Below are positions 1 through 8,280 of a stretch of DNA of 17,602 nucleotides, one piece after another. The position numbers and the translations under genes were made by a program. The notes under the pieces are model-generated. The model was not told where the DNA came from, did no database searches, and saw only the letters and a list, made by a program, of their open reading frames with translations. The stretch is from JAWXCM01 sp034408745. GTDB lineage: Bacteria > Acidobacteriota > Terriglobia > Bryobacterales > Bryobacteraceae. The DNA is taken from contig JAWXCM010000215.1 in the NCBI GenBank assembly GCA_034408745.1, positions 1-17,602 of the forward strand, given 5' to 3'. Position 1 is the first letter of the stretch. The number at the start of each line of letters is the position of its first letter.

Positions 1-3
1 AAT

Positions 4-445
4 TCAACCGCGAATGTAGTGTAGACTCGGCCATCGCCTGAACCTATTTTCAATGGCTTGGGCCATTCTTGACCGGTTTGGTGACGAACTTGGGTTAACT
101 CCGCTGACGGCGAGGAATATCTCCAGCGTGCCGGGCGTTGCACCTGCGAGTTCCCGGTCCTCCCCCACAACGGGGACCTCTATGGCCGAATTCGGTGCGA
201 TGCCAGCAAGTGCGCGTCATCTCCGAACAAGTCCGCGTGCCCGCCGATGCAGTTGCTAACTGATCGTACGGTCACGTCGGCACCGAGCGGCAAAAAGGGC
301 GCACGCAGCGGCGTTGCGAAGGTGCTGTCCACACCGAGGGTTGCTCCCGATTTGCGCCGCGCTGCACAGATAAGGTCAAGGTCGGCCACGTTCTGTAGAG
401 GCCGTCGACGATCTCCTCCAGTGCCGTTCGTCCCGCAGTGCCGTC
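4..445 (-). pseudogene. decayed Cys/Met-metabolism PLP-dependent enzyme (cystathionine gamma-synthase-like)
   Basis: Two adjacent minus-strand frames together look like the C-terminal half of a trans-sulfuration enzyme (PF01053 family). Frame A (about 401 down to 205) reads PLQNVADLDLICAARRKSG, then VDSTFATP, then GADVTVRSVSNCIGGHADL, which lines up with the family's DLxAI, VDNTFATP and GADxVVHSATKYIGGHSD blocks. The position of the PLP-binding lysine (SATKY) reads SVSNC, with N encoded at 252-254. Frame A stops at 180-182. The homology appears to shift near 205-212 into a second frame that reads GATPGTLEIFLAVSGVNP, like the family's GxxPGxxExFLALRGL segment, and ends at a TGA at 4-6. Upstream, about 402-445, a third frame has ALRDER-like similarity, which is weaker. 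Frameshifts plus loss of the catalytic lysine make this a non-functional relic. Which enzyme of the family it was cannot be told. Confidence 0.62.
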
Positions 446-752
446 GTGGCAAGAGTATGAATGGCGCTCGCCCAGTACGAAGTTCGACGCCGGTCATGGC
501 GGTTACGTGTAGGGGCGAGCCCGGGCTTCGAATCGTCCTGCTGAGACTAGCCACGATTTGACCGAACCTGGTTCACCCACGCTGTACCCCGTTGTTCCTC
601 TCAATGTCTTTGCTGGATCGTAGGCAAATCGCTCATCTTTCGATCGGACGTGCTAGTCATAATTCGGACTATACGGCCATTGAAGTATTCACGATATCGG
701 TTAAATTCCACCTTGATTTTGGTAAGAACTCGTTGGGGGAACTCAGTTGCCG
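446..752. other. stretch with no recognisable gene, downstream of the defence operon
   Basis: No frame on either strand here gives a protein I recognise, and the short open frames look like chance. From about 600 to 752 the sequence is visibly more AT-rich than the operon. No hairpin followed by a T-run, as expected for an intrinsic terminator of the minus-strand operon, was found immediately below the last stop codon at 753-755. Confidence 0.5.
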
Positions 753-1724
753 TTACGAAGTCAAGTTCTTCACCATGGGTGCGAAGACTGCGTGGAGTTT
801 CTCCTGTTTCTGGCGGAGCCATTCGAACTGGGTGGGCCAGAGATCCGGGTTGGTCACGTCGGTCTTGTGGCGCACGGAGATATTGCACATCGCTTTGTTC
901 TCTGGGTTGCGCCATACGAGAGGAAAGCCGGTGGCTGCTTCGATTGCGTCCTTCTGTGCGTACAGAGCGGCGAAATTCTGTTTCGCTGAAGGTCCGTCCA
1001 AGTAGACTTCTGCGCGGATTTCGGGGTCGTTGGTGCTGGCCTCCGGATCCCAAGTGGAGATGATTGAGGCCAGGTAGATTCCAGACCTGCCCAGAGCGTG
1101 GTTTGTCGAGTGCAGCGGCTGGGGCTTTTGGCAGCGAATTGGGCTGGGTTTCTCTTCGATAAACTCCTTGAACCCGGTCCAGAAGCGTAGCTGTAATTGT
1201 TTGAGTTTCGGCAGCCCTGCGTTCGCGGCAGCCTCCTGCACCGTCTTTGCCCAGTCGTTCGGCTTACTGACGATGTTGAATTTCGGGGCCAGCAGCGAGT
1301 CTCCGATTTGCCAGAGCTCGATTTCCAGACCGAAGAGCCGGATCTTCTGGTCAGTACCTTCATTCAGCCAGTCCAGGGCGGCCCGATGCTCTTCGTTGAA
1401 TCGCTGTGCTATCCAGACGATGGTTACCGCGTTGAGGCCGGCGGCGTACGTGAGTAGCTGGCCGAGGTGGGTATGGTCGGTACGTTCGAGTTGGTTCTCG
1501 ATGACAACCCAGTCGCCTGTTGCTGTGTCTTTGCAGAGTATGTCGGCGCTGAAGCGTCCTACGGCCTTTTCCTGCGACTCCAGTTCGAGTTCGATACCGA
1601 TTGCCTCACTGAGCAGTTGGAGGTTTTCTTGGGTGGCAAGCCACGGTGTGAAGCCAAAGGGCTCGGATGCCCACGCGGTTCGCAGTTCCACTTTCTTCAG
1701 GCGGCCAAGGGCAGGGCTACTCAT
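753..1724 (-). CDS. DUF4268-type protein with PD-(D/E)XK nuclease-like N-terminal domain
   Basis: A 323-residue protein and the last gene of the operon. Residues about 35-105 look like a restriction-endonuclease-like fold: E48/E50 in a strand, then FSADIL with D61, then WVVIENQ with E76 and Q78, followed by H84 and a helix LGQLLTYAAGL. The D...ExQ layout is a PD-(D/E)XK-type signature with Gln in the usual Lys place. The second half (about 155-320), with FWTGFKEFI, a central beta region and WLRQKQEKLHAVFAPMV at the end, resembles the DUF4268 domain, which is found in proteins with this architecture. The ATG at 1724 overlaps the TGA of the preceding gene by 4 nt (ATGA), so the two are probably translationally coupled. 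I infer DNA binding or cleavage linked to DISARM; activity is unproven. It could also be an unrelated defence gene carried as a passenger. Confidence 0.78.
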   Translation of the reverse strand: MSSPALGRLKKVELRTAWASEPFGFTPWLATQENLQLLSEAIGIELELESQEKAVGRFSADILCKDTATGDWVVIENQLERTDHTHLGQLLTYAAGLNAVTIVWIAQRFNEEHRAALDWLNEGTDQKIRLFGLEIELWQIGDSLLAPKFNIVSKPNDWAKTVQEAAANAGLPKLKQLQLRFWTGFKEFIEEKPSPIRCQKPQPLHSTNHALGRSGIYLASIISTWDPEASTNDPEIRAEVYLDGPSAKQNFAALYAQKDAIEAATGFPLVWRNPENKAMCNISVRHKTDVTNPDLWPTQFEWLRQKQEKLHAVFAPMVKNLTS

Positions 1725-2332
1725 TTGGAACCTGCCTTTCTCTGTTTGCGGCTAACGTATGGAGCGACTGGCTCTGTGGAACCGAAGATGGCGTCGCGCG
1801 CAACGCTTAGCTTTACCCATTTGTCCTTGTTCTTGAGCCATGCGCGATCAAATACGTTGGCGGTATGCGTTGTCCGTTCAGTCTCAAACTTTTCCGACAA
1901 CCGAGTGTAGATCTGATTGAGACTATCAGCTTCGATGCCCAAACCTACCGCTTCGCATTTGCATGACGACAGGCGGGGCAGGCGTCCACGTTCCCAGTGG
2001 ATGGAAAGGGGTTCTTTGAGCGTTACCCTCGCGAATACGAAGGGCGAGACGATCTCCTGGGCGGAAGCCCCGAGCAGTTTCTGATGGCCATCTAAGGACA
2101 CGAGGTGAGCCTGCAGTCCGAGCATAAGTTCGTCATCTGGCCGTGCCACCTCGACTGTTTCGTTGTGGTTGTCATAGAAGCGATACAGCGGCGCGTCTTG
2201 GATGCTGGCCAGTTCGCAGCGAAGCGTCATGCGCGAGCCGGGGCGGAAGGCACCGGTTACGGAACGCTCATCGAACAAGAGCAATTCGCCATGGTCGCCT
2301 ACTTTGATGGGGATGACGACATTGCGAGGCAT
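1721..2332 (-). CDS. uncharacterised protein encoded in the DISARM operon
   Basis: A 203-residue protein I do not recognise. The first half is rich in predicted beta strands (VVIPIKVG, GELLLFD, MTLRCELA). A Gly/Leu-rich middle and SPFVFARVTL follow, and the C-terminus is basic (KNKDKWVKL, then SRKQRKAGSK at the very end). There are no signal peptide, membrane segments or nuclease motifs that I can see; C124 and C126 form a lone CxC. The block THTANVFDRAWL near 155-166, followed by WVKL, looks like a conserved element of other small hypothetical proteins, but I cannot name the family. The ATG at 2332 lies inside the last codons of drmC (34-nt overlap) with no clear Shine-Dalgarno, which suggests coupling to drmC translation. 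Its stop overlaps the next start by ATGA. The tight linkage argues for a role with drmC above it or the DUF4268 protein below it. Confidence 0.78.
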   Translation of the reverse strand: MPRNVVIPIKVGDHGELLLFDERSVTGAFRPGSRMTLRCELASIQDAPLYRFYDNHNETVEVARPDDELMLGLQAHLVSLDGHQKLLGASAQEIVSPFVFARVTLKEPLSIHWERGRLPRLSSCKCEAVGLGIEADSLNQIYTRLSEKFETERTTHTANVFDRAWLKNKDKWVKLSVARDAIFGSTEPVAPYVSRKQRKAGSK

Positions 2333-3078
2333 TGATTTGCCGCGAGTTTGATGCGGCCCTCCCTGATTAGACCTTCGAGGTATGAAACCATCTGGCGAGC
2401 CAGAGCGGAGGAGTCGACCAGCAGGCCGGCTTCGAGGTTCCGGCTTTGGGCGGCTTCCGTGAAATTTGCGGATGAGATGAACAGGCGGAAGTCATCGGTG
2501 ACGACGCACTTGGCGTGGGCGACGCCGCGTTCGGAGGCATCGGGGAGCAGCGATTTCGGGTCGTACCAGATTTCGGGAAGCGGTGCCTGTTCGGGCCAGT
2601 GCTTATTTCGGAACTCATCGAGAAAATCAGCGACCGTTTTCGCCTCCGTGCGGCCTTTTGCGGGGCCAACGTCCAGGAGCATGCGAACGATGAGGCTGGG
2701 GCGCGCGAGGTTTTCGAAGATCTCGCGAGCTTCCCAGGGGCGGTAGCCGCAGACCCAGACGGATTGCCCGGCATCGCTGAAAAGCTGGCGCACGACAGCC
2801 TGGGTAGTGCGGCTGTTGCTGTCATCGGGGCCGGTTACCACGAGCTTGCAGGCGTCCTCAACGGTCCGGCGGTTCTCGGCGGCTTCGGCGAGCAATTCCA
2901 GGAGTGCGGCGACCGAGGCGCCGGATGAGCCGAGTTTCCGGAGCGCACAGGCTACGGCGGCAGGGTTGGCGACATAGCGGCCGAGTACGGCGGAATCAAG
3001 CGACGGCAGTTTTCCTGCTCTTGCCACGCCGGCCAGCGTCCGGAGTTCAGTGGCAGCGAGGGAGAGGAGGGGATTCAA
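2299..3078 (-). CDS. drmC: DISARM protein DrmC, phospholipase D-fold
   Basis: A 259-residue protein with a C-terminal PLD-like domain. One HKD-type motif is clear: VAHAKCVVTDD (H188, K190, D195), then FISSANFTEAA (S203, N205, E208) and NLEAGLLVD. The N-terminal half (about 1-90) is helical, followed by the first PLD strand region SVWVCGYRP near 106-113. A single HKD motif is normal for family members that act as dimers. DISARM DrmC is annotated as a PLD-domain protein and was dispensable for protection in the Bacillus class 2 system. I chose the TTG at 3078: it overlaps the drmB stop as TTGA, a GGAG lies 7 nt upstream (3086-3089), and the protein then begins NPLLSLAATEL. The longer reading from 3213 would add 45 basic residues encoded wholly within drmB and looks wrong. 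Confidence 0.88.
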   Translation of the reverse strand: MNPLLSLAATELRTLAGVARAGKLPSLDSAVLGRYVANPAAVACALRKLGSSGASVAALLELLAEAAENRRTVEDACKLVVTGPDDSNSRTTQAVVRQLFSDAGQSVWVCGYRPWEAREIFENLARPSLIVRMLLDVGPAKGRTEAKTVADFLDEFRNKHWPEQAPLPEIWYDPKSLLPDASERGVAHAKCVVTDDFRLFISSANFTEAAQSRNLEAGLLVDSSALARQMVSYLEGLIREGRIKLAANQCLAMSSSPSK

Positions 3079-4895
3079 ATGGATACTCCGGTGCCGATAT
3101 CCACAAAGAACTCGGCACCAAGCGCGGCGGCCGTTCGGGTGACGAATGAGCGATCGAGGAAATCGTTTGTTTGTTCGCAACTGGTCTCTGCGATGAGGAC
3201 GCAGCCATGGCAAGCGGCGCCGTGAAGGGGGCGTCCTTCATACATGTCGTCTGGCCGGTGGAGACCACAGACTGGATCGTTGGAACAGAGCTGGCCGAGC
3301 TGCAGTGCCGTTCCCATGAATTCGGAGATTCGGCGGCCAGCCTGTACGAGACCACCGAGGGTGCCTTCCGCGTCAGAGCTGGCGGTGTAGATCAGCAGAC
3401 CATAGCCGACGTCCGGAATGGCATAGATGCGCTCCATGAGGGAACTGGCCGGATATCCACATTCCAGCGAGATGGCGGTAATGAGCAGGTGGGAGAGGGA
3501 GTGGATGAGGATGTACTCGGGCGTGGGGAACTTCCGGTTTGCTCCGGGGTGTTCCTTTCTCCAGAGTTCAAACCCGCGCTTTAGCTGCACGTAGCGGTTG
3601 ATGACGGCGGGTCGGTTAAACCAATCGGCGAGGGTGGCGGTGCGGAACTGGAGGAATATGCCCTCGCCACGGTTTTCGACGGCAGGTACCCATTCGTGCT
3701 GGCGGGCGATGTCGGCGCGCTGAACGCCGGCGTCCAGGTCACCGGTCTCGGCGTCGGGGGACTGGGACTCAAAACGAGTGAAACCCACGAGGGCAGCGAC
3801 TTCGCGGAGGCGCTCGACCAGGAGGATGCGCTCAAAGCCCTGCATCCAGGGTTTGGTATTCCATTCTGACTTCGGCAGAGCGCGCGCGAAGAAGATGGAA
3901 TCGGGCTTGTCGTCGCCGATGGGCAGGGTTGGCGAAAGCAGCGTGTCGAGTTCGACGATTTTGACGGGCTTCTCCTCGGCGTCGCCGGGGTTACGGCGAT
4001 CCTGGACGGCCTGCCAAACCTGTTCGTTGGTGAAACCATCGAGCCCTTCCCGGACAGCTGGTTTCTTTCGTTCGTATCCGACTTCCTCGGGACCTTCCAC
4101 GGCTTCGAGGAAGGACCAGAGCCGTGCCACTGCATCACGAACCGCACGGTCCACCTGGGGCAGTGAGATGACGCGCCATGGCTGCGGCAACCAGGCATTA
4201 GAGGCAGCGCGGGTGAGGAGGCGATTGGGCTCGCCGCAGCGCTCATCTCCGACTTTGTTCTGACCGAGCCAGGGGCGTGCTCCGTCGCATTTGCCGAGCG
4301 CCTGGCTTTTGGGGTCTGCAGCGAGCGAGATGGGGCGTTCGAGTTTGCAGGAACAACGCACGAACGTCTCGCCGAGGTCGCCGCTGGTGCCGCGTTCATC
4401 GAGGTAAAGCGTGCCGCCGATGCAGGGAGGGTTCTGCCCATGAACAAAAACTTTCCAGTCGATGTCGCCAAGGTGTCCGTAGCGGCAGGCACGGACGAAG
4501 CGCACTGGAGTCACCGGCGATTCTTTGCCCGTATCCGGCATGCGGAATTTCCGGCCATTCTTTTCGAGACCTGCCCAGTGCTGCAAGATCCGGGTTCGCC
4601 AGCCCGTTCGGTACGGCAGCGTGTTCTGCGTGACGAACCAAAGCGGAAAGACATAGGAGCGGATGAATCCGCCGCCTTCTTTTTCGGCCTCAGGTGGGCG
4701 GCGGAGCTGAATGCCGGGCACGTTCAGGATGCGGGCGATTTTTGCGGCGAGGCGTGGTTCCTCGACTGGGCCTCCGTCGCCGACCCAGCCGTCGAGACCG
4801 GAGATGAGGACGCTGCGTTCAGGGAGGTCTGTCATGGCTCCGGGGCCATAGGTGGTAATGATCTGGCTTTGACGCAGCTGTGGGCGTTTTCCCAT
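3075..4895 (-). CDS. drmB: DISARM protein DrmB, DUF1998-containing
   Basis: A 606-residue protein of the DrmB family. The N-terminus MGKRPQLRQSQIITTYGPG with AMTDLP is typical. A first likely zinc-binding cluster is ACRYGHLGDIDW (C137, H141) with C158, C181, C183, C203 and C220. The C-terminal DUF1998 part holds HSLSHLLI (465-472), the GLLIYTAS and GTLGGLV blocks, and a second Cys set: LCSNDPVCG (C537, C543) and CHGCVLIAETSCE (C562, C565, C573), ending NDFLDR. In the published structure of the core complex, DrmB binds DrmA, and the pair recognises DNA with a 5' single-stranded overhang. The ATG at 4895 lies 4 nt after the drmA stop, with GAGG 9 nt upstream (4905-4908). The frame stays open upstream to an ATG at 4949, but that would overlap drmA and precedes the conserved N-terminus. 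No key residue appears missing. Confidence 0.93.
   Translation of the reverse strand: MGKRPQLRQSQIITTYGPGAMTDLPERSVLISGLDGWVGDGGPVEEPRLAAKIARILNVPGIQLRRPPEAEKEGGGFIRSYVFPLWFVTQNTLPYRTGWRTRILQHWAGLEKNGRKFRMPDTGKESPVTPVRFVRACRYGHLGDIDWKVFVHGQNPPCIGGTLYLDERGTSGDLGETFVRCSCKLERPISLAADPKSQALGKCDGARPWLGQNKVGDERCGEPNRLLTRAASNAWLPQPWRVISLPQVDRAVRDAVARLWSFLEAVEGPEEVGYERKKPAVREGLDGFTNEQVWQAVQDRRNPGDAEEKPVKIVELDTLLSPTLPIGDDKPDSIFFARALPKSEWNTKPWMQGFERILLVERLREVAALVGFTRFESQSPDAETGDLDAGVQRADIARQHEWVPAVENRGEGIFLQFRTATLADWFNRPAVINRYVQLKRGFELWRKEHPGANRKFPTPEYILIHSLSHLLITAISLECGYPASSLMERIYAIPDVGYGLLIYTASSDAEGTLGGLVQAGRRISEFMGTALQLGQLCSNDPVCGLHRPDDMYEGRPLHGAACHGCVLIAETSCEQTNDFLDRSFVTRTAAALGAEFFVDIGTGVSI
3086..3089 (-). 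promoter_or_regulatory. ribosome binding site deciding the drmC TTG start
   Basis: GGAG on the minus strand, 7 nt before a TTG that forms TTGA with the drmB stop codon. It supports a non-ATG start over the in-frame ATG 135 nt further upstream inside drmB. Confidence 0.55.
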
Positions 4896-4899
4896 GGCT

Positions 4900-7800
4900 T
4901 TAGACCTCGTCCAATTCTTCGGCGCCGGGGCCGCGCACGCTGATTTCAACTGCAGGCTCTACATCGCGCATGCTCCACTTGGCTCGAAAGCGATACTTCC
5001 AACTGGTTGGCTGGAGCGTCTTGAGTTCCTCGGCGAGGTAGTCGCGAAGGAGCCAGGCGGACTCGTCTCCTTCGTACTGCCAGTACTTCATGCGCACGGC
5101 ATTCTTCTGCTGTTGGACTGAGACATCTTCCCAGGCATCGAGGAGAGAGGCCACTGTATTCCAGACCTTGAGGCGCAACGCTTCCTGCACCGCGGGATCT
5201 GCCTTCGCATGGTCTCGCGCCCGTTCGGAGAGCCACTTAGCCACGAATGCGAGGTTCTTTCTCTCGGGCACGATGGCATCCGCTCCGCCTGAGCGCGTCA
5301 TGGGCGGGTGACCATGGCGTGCGAGAGCGACGGTGGCGGCAGGGAGTGCCCGGTCCAAAGCGCGTGGGGCGAACGGAGTGACGCTGGTGGCCTCGACGCC
5401 TCGGTAGAAGGTCTGGTGCCACGCAGTGAAGCGCTCGTAGTGGGACCGATCCCGGGGCTTATTGGGATTGAGTATGGTGATGACGAGGCCGGGCTTGTCT
5501 TTTTCGCGGCCGACGCGGCTGGTGGCCTGAATGTACTCGGCTGTAGTTTTGGGCTGACCGAAGACCACCATCAAGCCGAGGCGTCCAATGTCGAGGCCGA
5601 CGCTGATCATGTTGGTAGCGATGGCCACATCGACGCGCTCTTTATCGGACATGTCGAGCGCGAGACGCCGTTTGGCTTCCGACACCTCGATGGTGTCGAC
5701 GCGACTGGTGAGTTCGAGCGGGCTGGCGATGCGGCGTTTGTCGAACAAGCCCTGCGCTTCCCCGACGCGTTTGCGGGTTTCATAGCCGCCGGCATCGGCC
5801 CGGCTGCGAACCTCATCCTCGATCAGGCGTCTGGCGCCACCCAGTTCGCGAAGGGCGTTGAAGTAGCCCACGAGGGTCCGGTAGGGGTCGGACGCAGGGA
5901 ACTTGCTGAAGCGTTCTGAGCGGCAGAGGGCGGCGAGGTAGACACGGAGCAACACGGACTTGACGTTGCGGCCGGGCGCAGCGACGCCCACGTAGAGGCG
6001 GGCCGGTGTCTTTGACGTGGGAACGGTTTCGGCGAAGAAAGAGTCGCGACGGTCCGGGCCGGGCGGCGGGAACACTTCCACCTCATTGCGGCCAAAGAGA
6101 GCGCGGATTTGGGCATCCGCTTTGCGGACGGTGGCGGTGGAGGCGACGATTTTGGGCCTTCGGCCTTCCTGTTCACAGAGGGCGTCCACGACGGCCTCAT
6201 AGAGTCCGGCGATGGTGCCCAGAGGACCGGAAATCAGGTGGAGTTCGTCCTGAATGATCAGGTCCGGCGGCGGGAGTCTCCGCTCAGGGAGGAAGTCGCC
6301 GACCTTCGGATCGCAAGGTCCATAGAAGCCTCTGGCGTCGTACCGGTCGACCTTTCCGAAGAAGGCGCCGACGCGGCCGAGCCATGGCAGAGCGGCGAAC
6401 TTGTCGACCGTTGCGATGATGAAGCACGGGAGCCGGCGATAAATTGGCTCGTCGACGGCGACGATGGGCAGCCAGCGGGCGTCGCCTTTGAATTCACAGC
6501 GATAATTCGCGCATTTGACCCGCAAATCGGCGGGCTGCGTTTCGTTGGGATAGAGGTTGAATGAGCTGGCTGTGAATTTGGCACCGCACCACGGGCATTT
6601 TTCGAGGGGCAGAGGGGGCTTGTCGGTGTCGCCGGCCTTGAAGGCTTTGGTACGGCGGCGGGCGGTGTCGGGTTGATTCTCCCCTTGTTTGGTGCTGCCC
6701 ATACGATTGGGCGTTGCCGATTTTCCCACCCAGAGACCAATTTCGAAGGGCCAGTCGCCGAGTTTAAGGTCGGGGTGGAATTCCTTGTCTTTTTCGCGGA
6801 TCAGTTCGAGAGCGCAGATCAGAGTGGCGGCGCGGCCGAGCTGGTCGAGCGTGAGGAGTCGGAGGGTATAGCGCATGAGGACGCTGGTTCCGGCTCCGGA
6901 GATTCCGGGGTTGCGAAGGCGCCGAAGGATTAGCGTGAAGGCCGCGAGACCGAGGTAGGCCTCGGTTTTACCGCCGCCTGTGGGAAAGAAGAGTAAGTCG
7001 ACCTTGTTGCGGTCCTGGCTGGCGGGATCGGCGATTCCTTCGAGGTTCATGAGGAGGAATGCCAACTGGAAGGGCCGCCATTCAGGCACCGGGATGTTGA
7101 GGCGCTGGCGGGCGGCGTCGGCCATCGCTTTGTTGGCCACGCGGAAGGCGAGCAGTGCCTGCGAATCCCGGGTGAGAAGCAGGATCCCGCGCTCAATGCG
7201 ATCCGCTGCAACGCCCGCGTAAGCCATCAGGTTGGTGGCGGTGGCCCGGCGCTTCGCGGGATCAATGGAGGGGATGGATGCCTGCTGGGCTGCGATCCAG
7301 GTGCGGTACTTTGCCGGGAGGTCCTGCAGTTCGGCCTGCATGAGAGCCGGATCTGCGATGGCGGCGATGCGGTCCATGCCGAGCTCGAAGTTGCCGAGGT
7401 TCTGGGGAGGCTCGACCCGTTCGACCTGGGACTTGGGGATCCAGCAGGTACGCGCGAGTAGGCAGTGTCCATCCTCGTCGAGGCGGGTTTCGGTGGACAC
7501 ATTGTGGCCGACGGCGAACTCTCCGGTATCGCGGTATTGGAGATCCGCGACGTCCTCGTCCCATTCTTCCGTCAGCATGCCCCGCGGGTCTGGCCTGGGT
7601 AGAAAGGGCTGGTCGGGCGAGAGTTCGAGGGAGACCTGGAACGCGAAGCTCTCATCGCGCAGGAAGTCCTGGGAAGAGGCCGGACGCTTGTTGACGAGGA
7701 AGACGGAAACGCTTTTGGTTCCGGCGGGCAGTCCGTTGCCCGTCCACGCCGCGTCAAGAGGCCGGACGAGGAGGGCGGCGTACAAACCGTCGCTTAGGGG

Positions 7801-8280
7801 GACGAGCTTTTCCAGAGGTTCGAGAACGGGCTGGCTGACGTTGAAGGTGACGGACTCCTGGCGGGGCGTTCGGGTCCAGATGTCTTTGTCTTTGACCTCG
7901 GGTTCGTCCTGCGGAGGTGGTTTGAGCTTGTAGTCGCCCCAGGTGATCCGGACGCCGAGCTTTGCTGCGCCGGGTGGCAGGAGTACGCTGAGTCCGGCGG
8001 AGCTGGGCAAGCGCCGGTCGCGGCCAGCCGCCTTCTCGCGAGGGGTGTCGTCGTCGGTGGCACCGGGCTCGACTGCTGCCTCGACTTCTTCGTCGTCGTC
8101 ATCGGGTGAGTTGACCTGTTCCGGCGGTGCGCCGGTGGGGACGAGGAAACCGGTGAGATACCAGCGGGAGGGGGCCTGATCGAGGCGTTCGTTGGGATCG
8201 CCGAGACCGGCGGACTCAGGACCTACCAGGTCGAGCCGGAGGGCGTTTACCAGCTCTGTCCGGACATCAGCAGACGTCAT
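4900..8280 (-). CDS. drmA: DISARM helicase DrmA
   Basis: A 1126-residue superfamily 2 helicase-like ATPase. The Walker A is FFPTGGGKTEAY (P433 to T439, K438). The DEAD-box variant is DELH (678-681) in DLIIQDELHLISG, motif III is STAT (714-717), motif V is ATNMISVGLDIGR (888-900) and motif VI is QATSRVGR (918-925). A putative zinc ribbon, CPWC (C562, C565) with C590 and C595, lies between Walker A and DELH. Residues 59-66 form a very acidic run (DDDDEEVE) in an N-terminal region that holds beta-rich segments and no catalytic motifs. With DrmB it forms the DISARM core that loads on incoming DNA; a loop in DrmA is reported to hold the complex in an autoinhibited state. The ATG at 8280 overlaps the drmMI stop as ATGA, with GAGG 7 nt upstream (8288-8291). 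Length and motifs fit the family. Confidence 0.94.
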   Translation of the reverse strand: MTSADVRTELVNALRLDLVGPESAGLGDPNERLDQAPSRWYLTGFLVPTGAPPEQVNSPDDDDEEVEAAVEPGATDDDTPREKAAGRDRRLPSSAGLSVLLPPGAAKLGVRITWGDYKLKPPPQDEPEVKDKDIWTRTPRQESVTFNVSQPVLEPLEKLVPLSDGLYAALLVRPLDAAWTGNGLPAGTKSVSVFLVNKRPASSQDFLRDESFAFQVSLELSPDQPFLPRPDPRGMLTEEWDEDVADLQYRDTGEFAVGHNVSTETRLDEDGHCLLARTCWIPKSQVERVEPPQNLGNFELGMDRIAAIADPALMQAELQDLPAKYRTWIAAQQASIPSIDPAKRRATATNLMAYAGVAADRIERGILLLTRDSQALLAFRVANKAMADAARQRLNIPVPEWRPFQLAFLLMNLEGIADPASQDRNKVDLLFFPTGGGKTEAYLGLAAFTLILRRLRNPGISGAGTSVLMRYTLRLLTLDQLGRAATLICALELIREKDKEFHPDLKLGDWPFEIGLWVGKSATPNRMGSTKQGENQPDTARRRTKAFKAGDTDKPPLPLEKCPWCGAKFTASSFNLYPNETQPADLRVKCANYRCEFKGDARWLPIVAVDEPIYRRLPCFIIATVDKFAALPWLGRVGAFFGKVDRYDARGFYGPCDPKVGDFLPERRLPPPDLIIQDELHLISGPLGTIAGLYEAVVDALCEQEGRRPKIVASTATVRKADAQIRALFGRNEVEVFPPPGPDRRDSFFAETVPTSKTPARLYVGVAAPGRNVKSVLLRVYLAALCRSERFSKFPASDPYRTLVGYFNALRELGGARRLIEDEVRSRADAGGYETRKRVGEAQGLFDKRRIASPLELTSRVDTIEVSEAKRRLALDMSDKERVDVAIATNMISVGLDIGRLGLMVVFGQPKTTAEYIQATSRVGREKDKPGLVITILNPNKPRDRSHYERFTAWHQTFYRGVEATSVTPFAPRALDRALPAATVALARHGHPPMTRSGGADAIVPERKNLAFVAKWLSERARDHAKADPAVQEALRLKVWNTVASLLDAWEDVSVQQQKNAVRMKYWQYEGDESAWLLRDYLAEELKTLQPTSWKYRFRAKWSMRDVEPAVEISVRGPGAEELDEV

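Noticed and set aside
721..773. AAGAACT (724-730) and AGTTCTT (764-770) as a terminator hairpin for the operon
   Set aside because: The loop is 33 nt, one arm lies inside the coding end, and no T-run follows on the minus strand.
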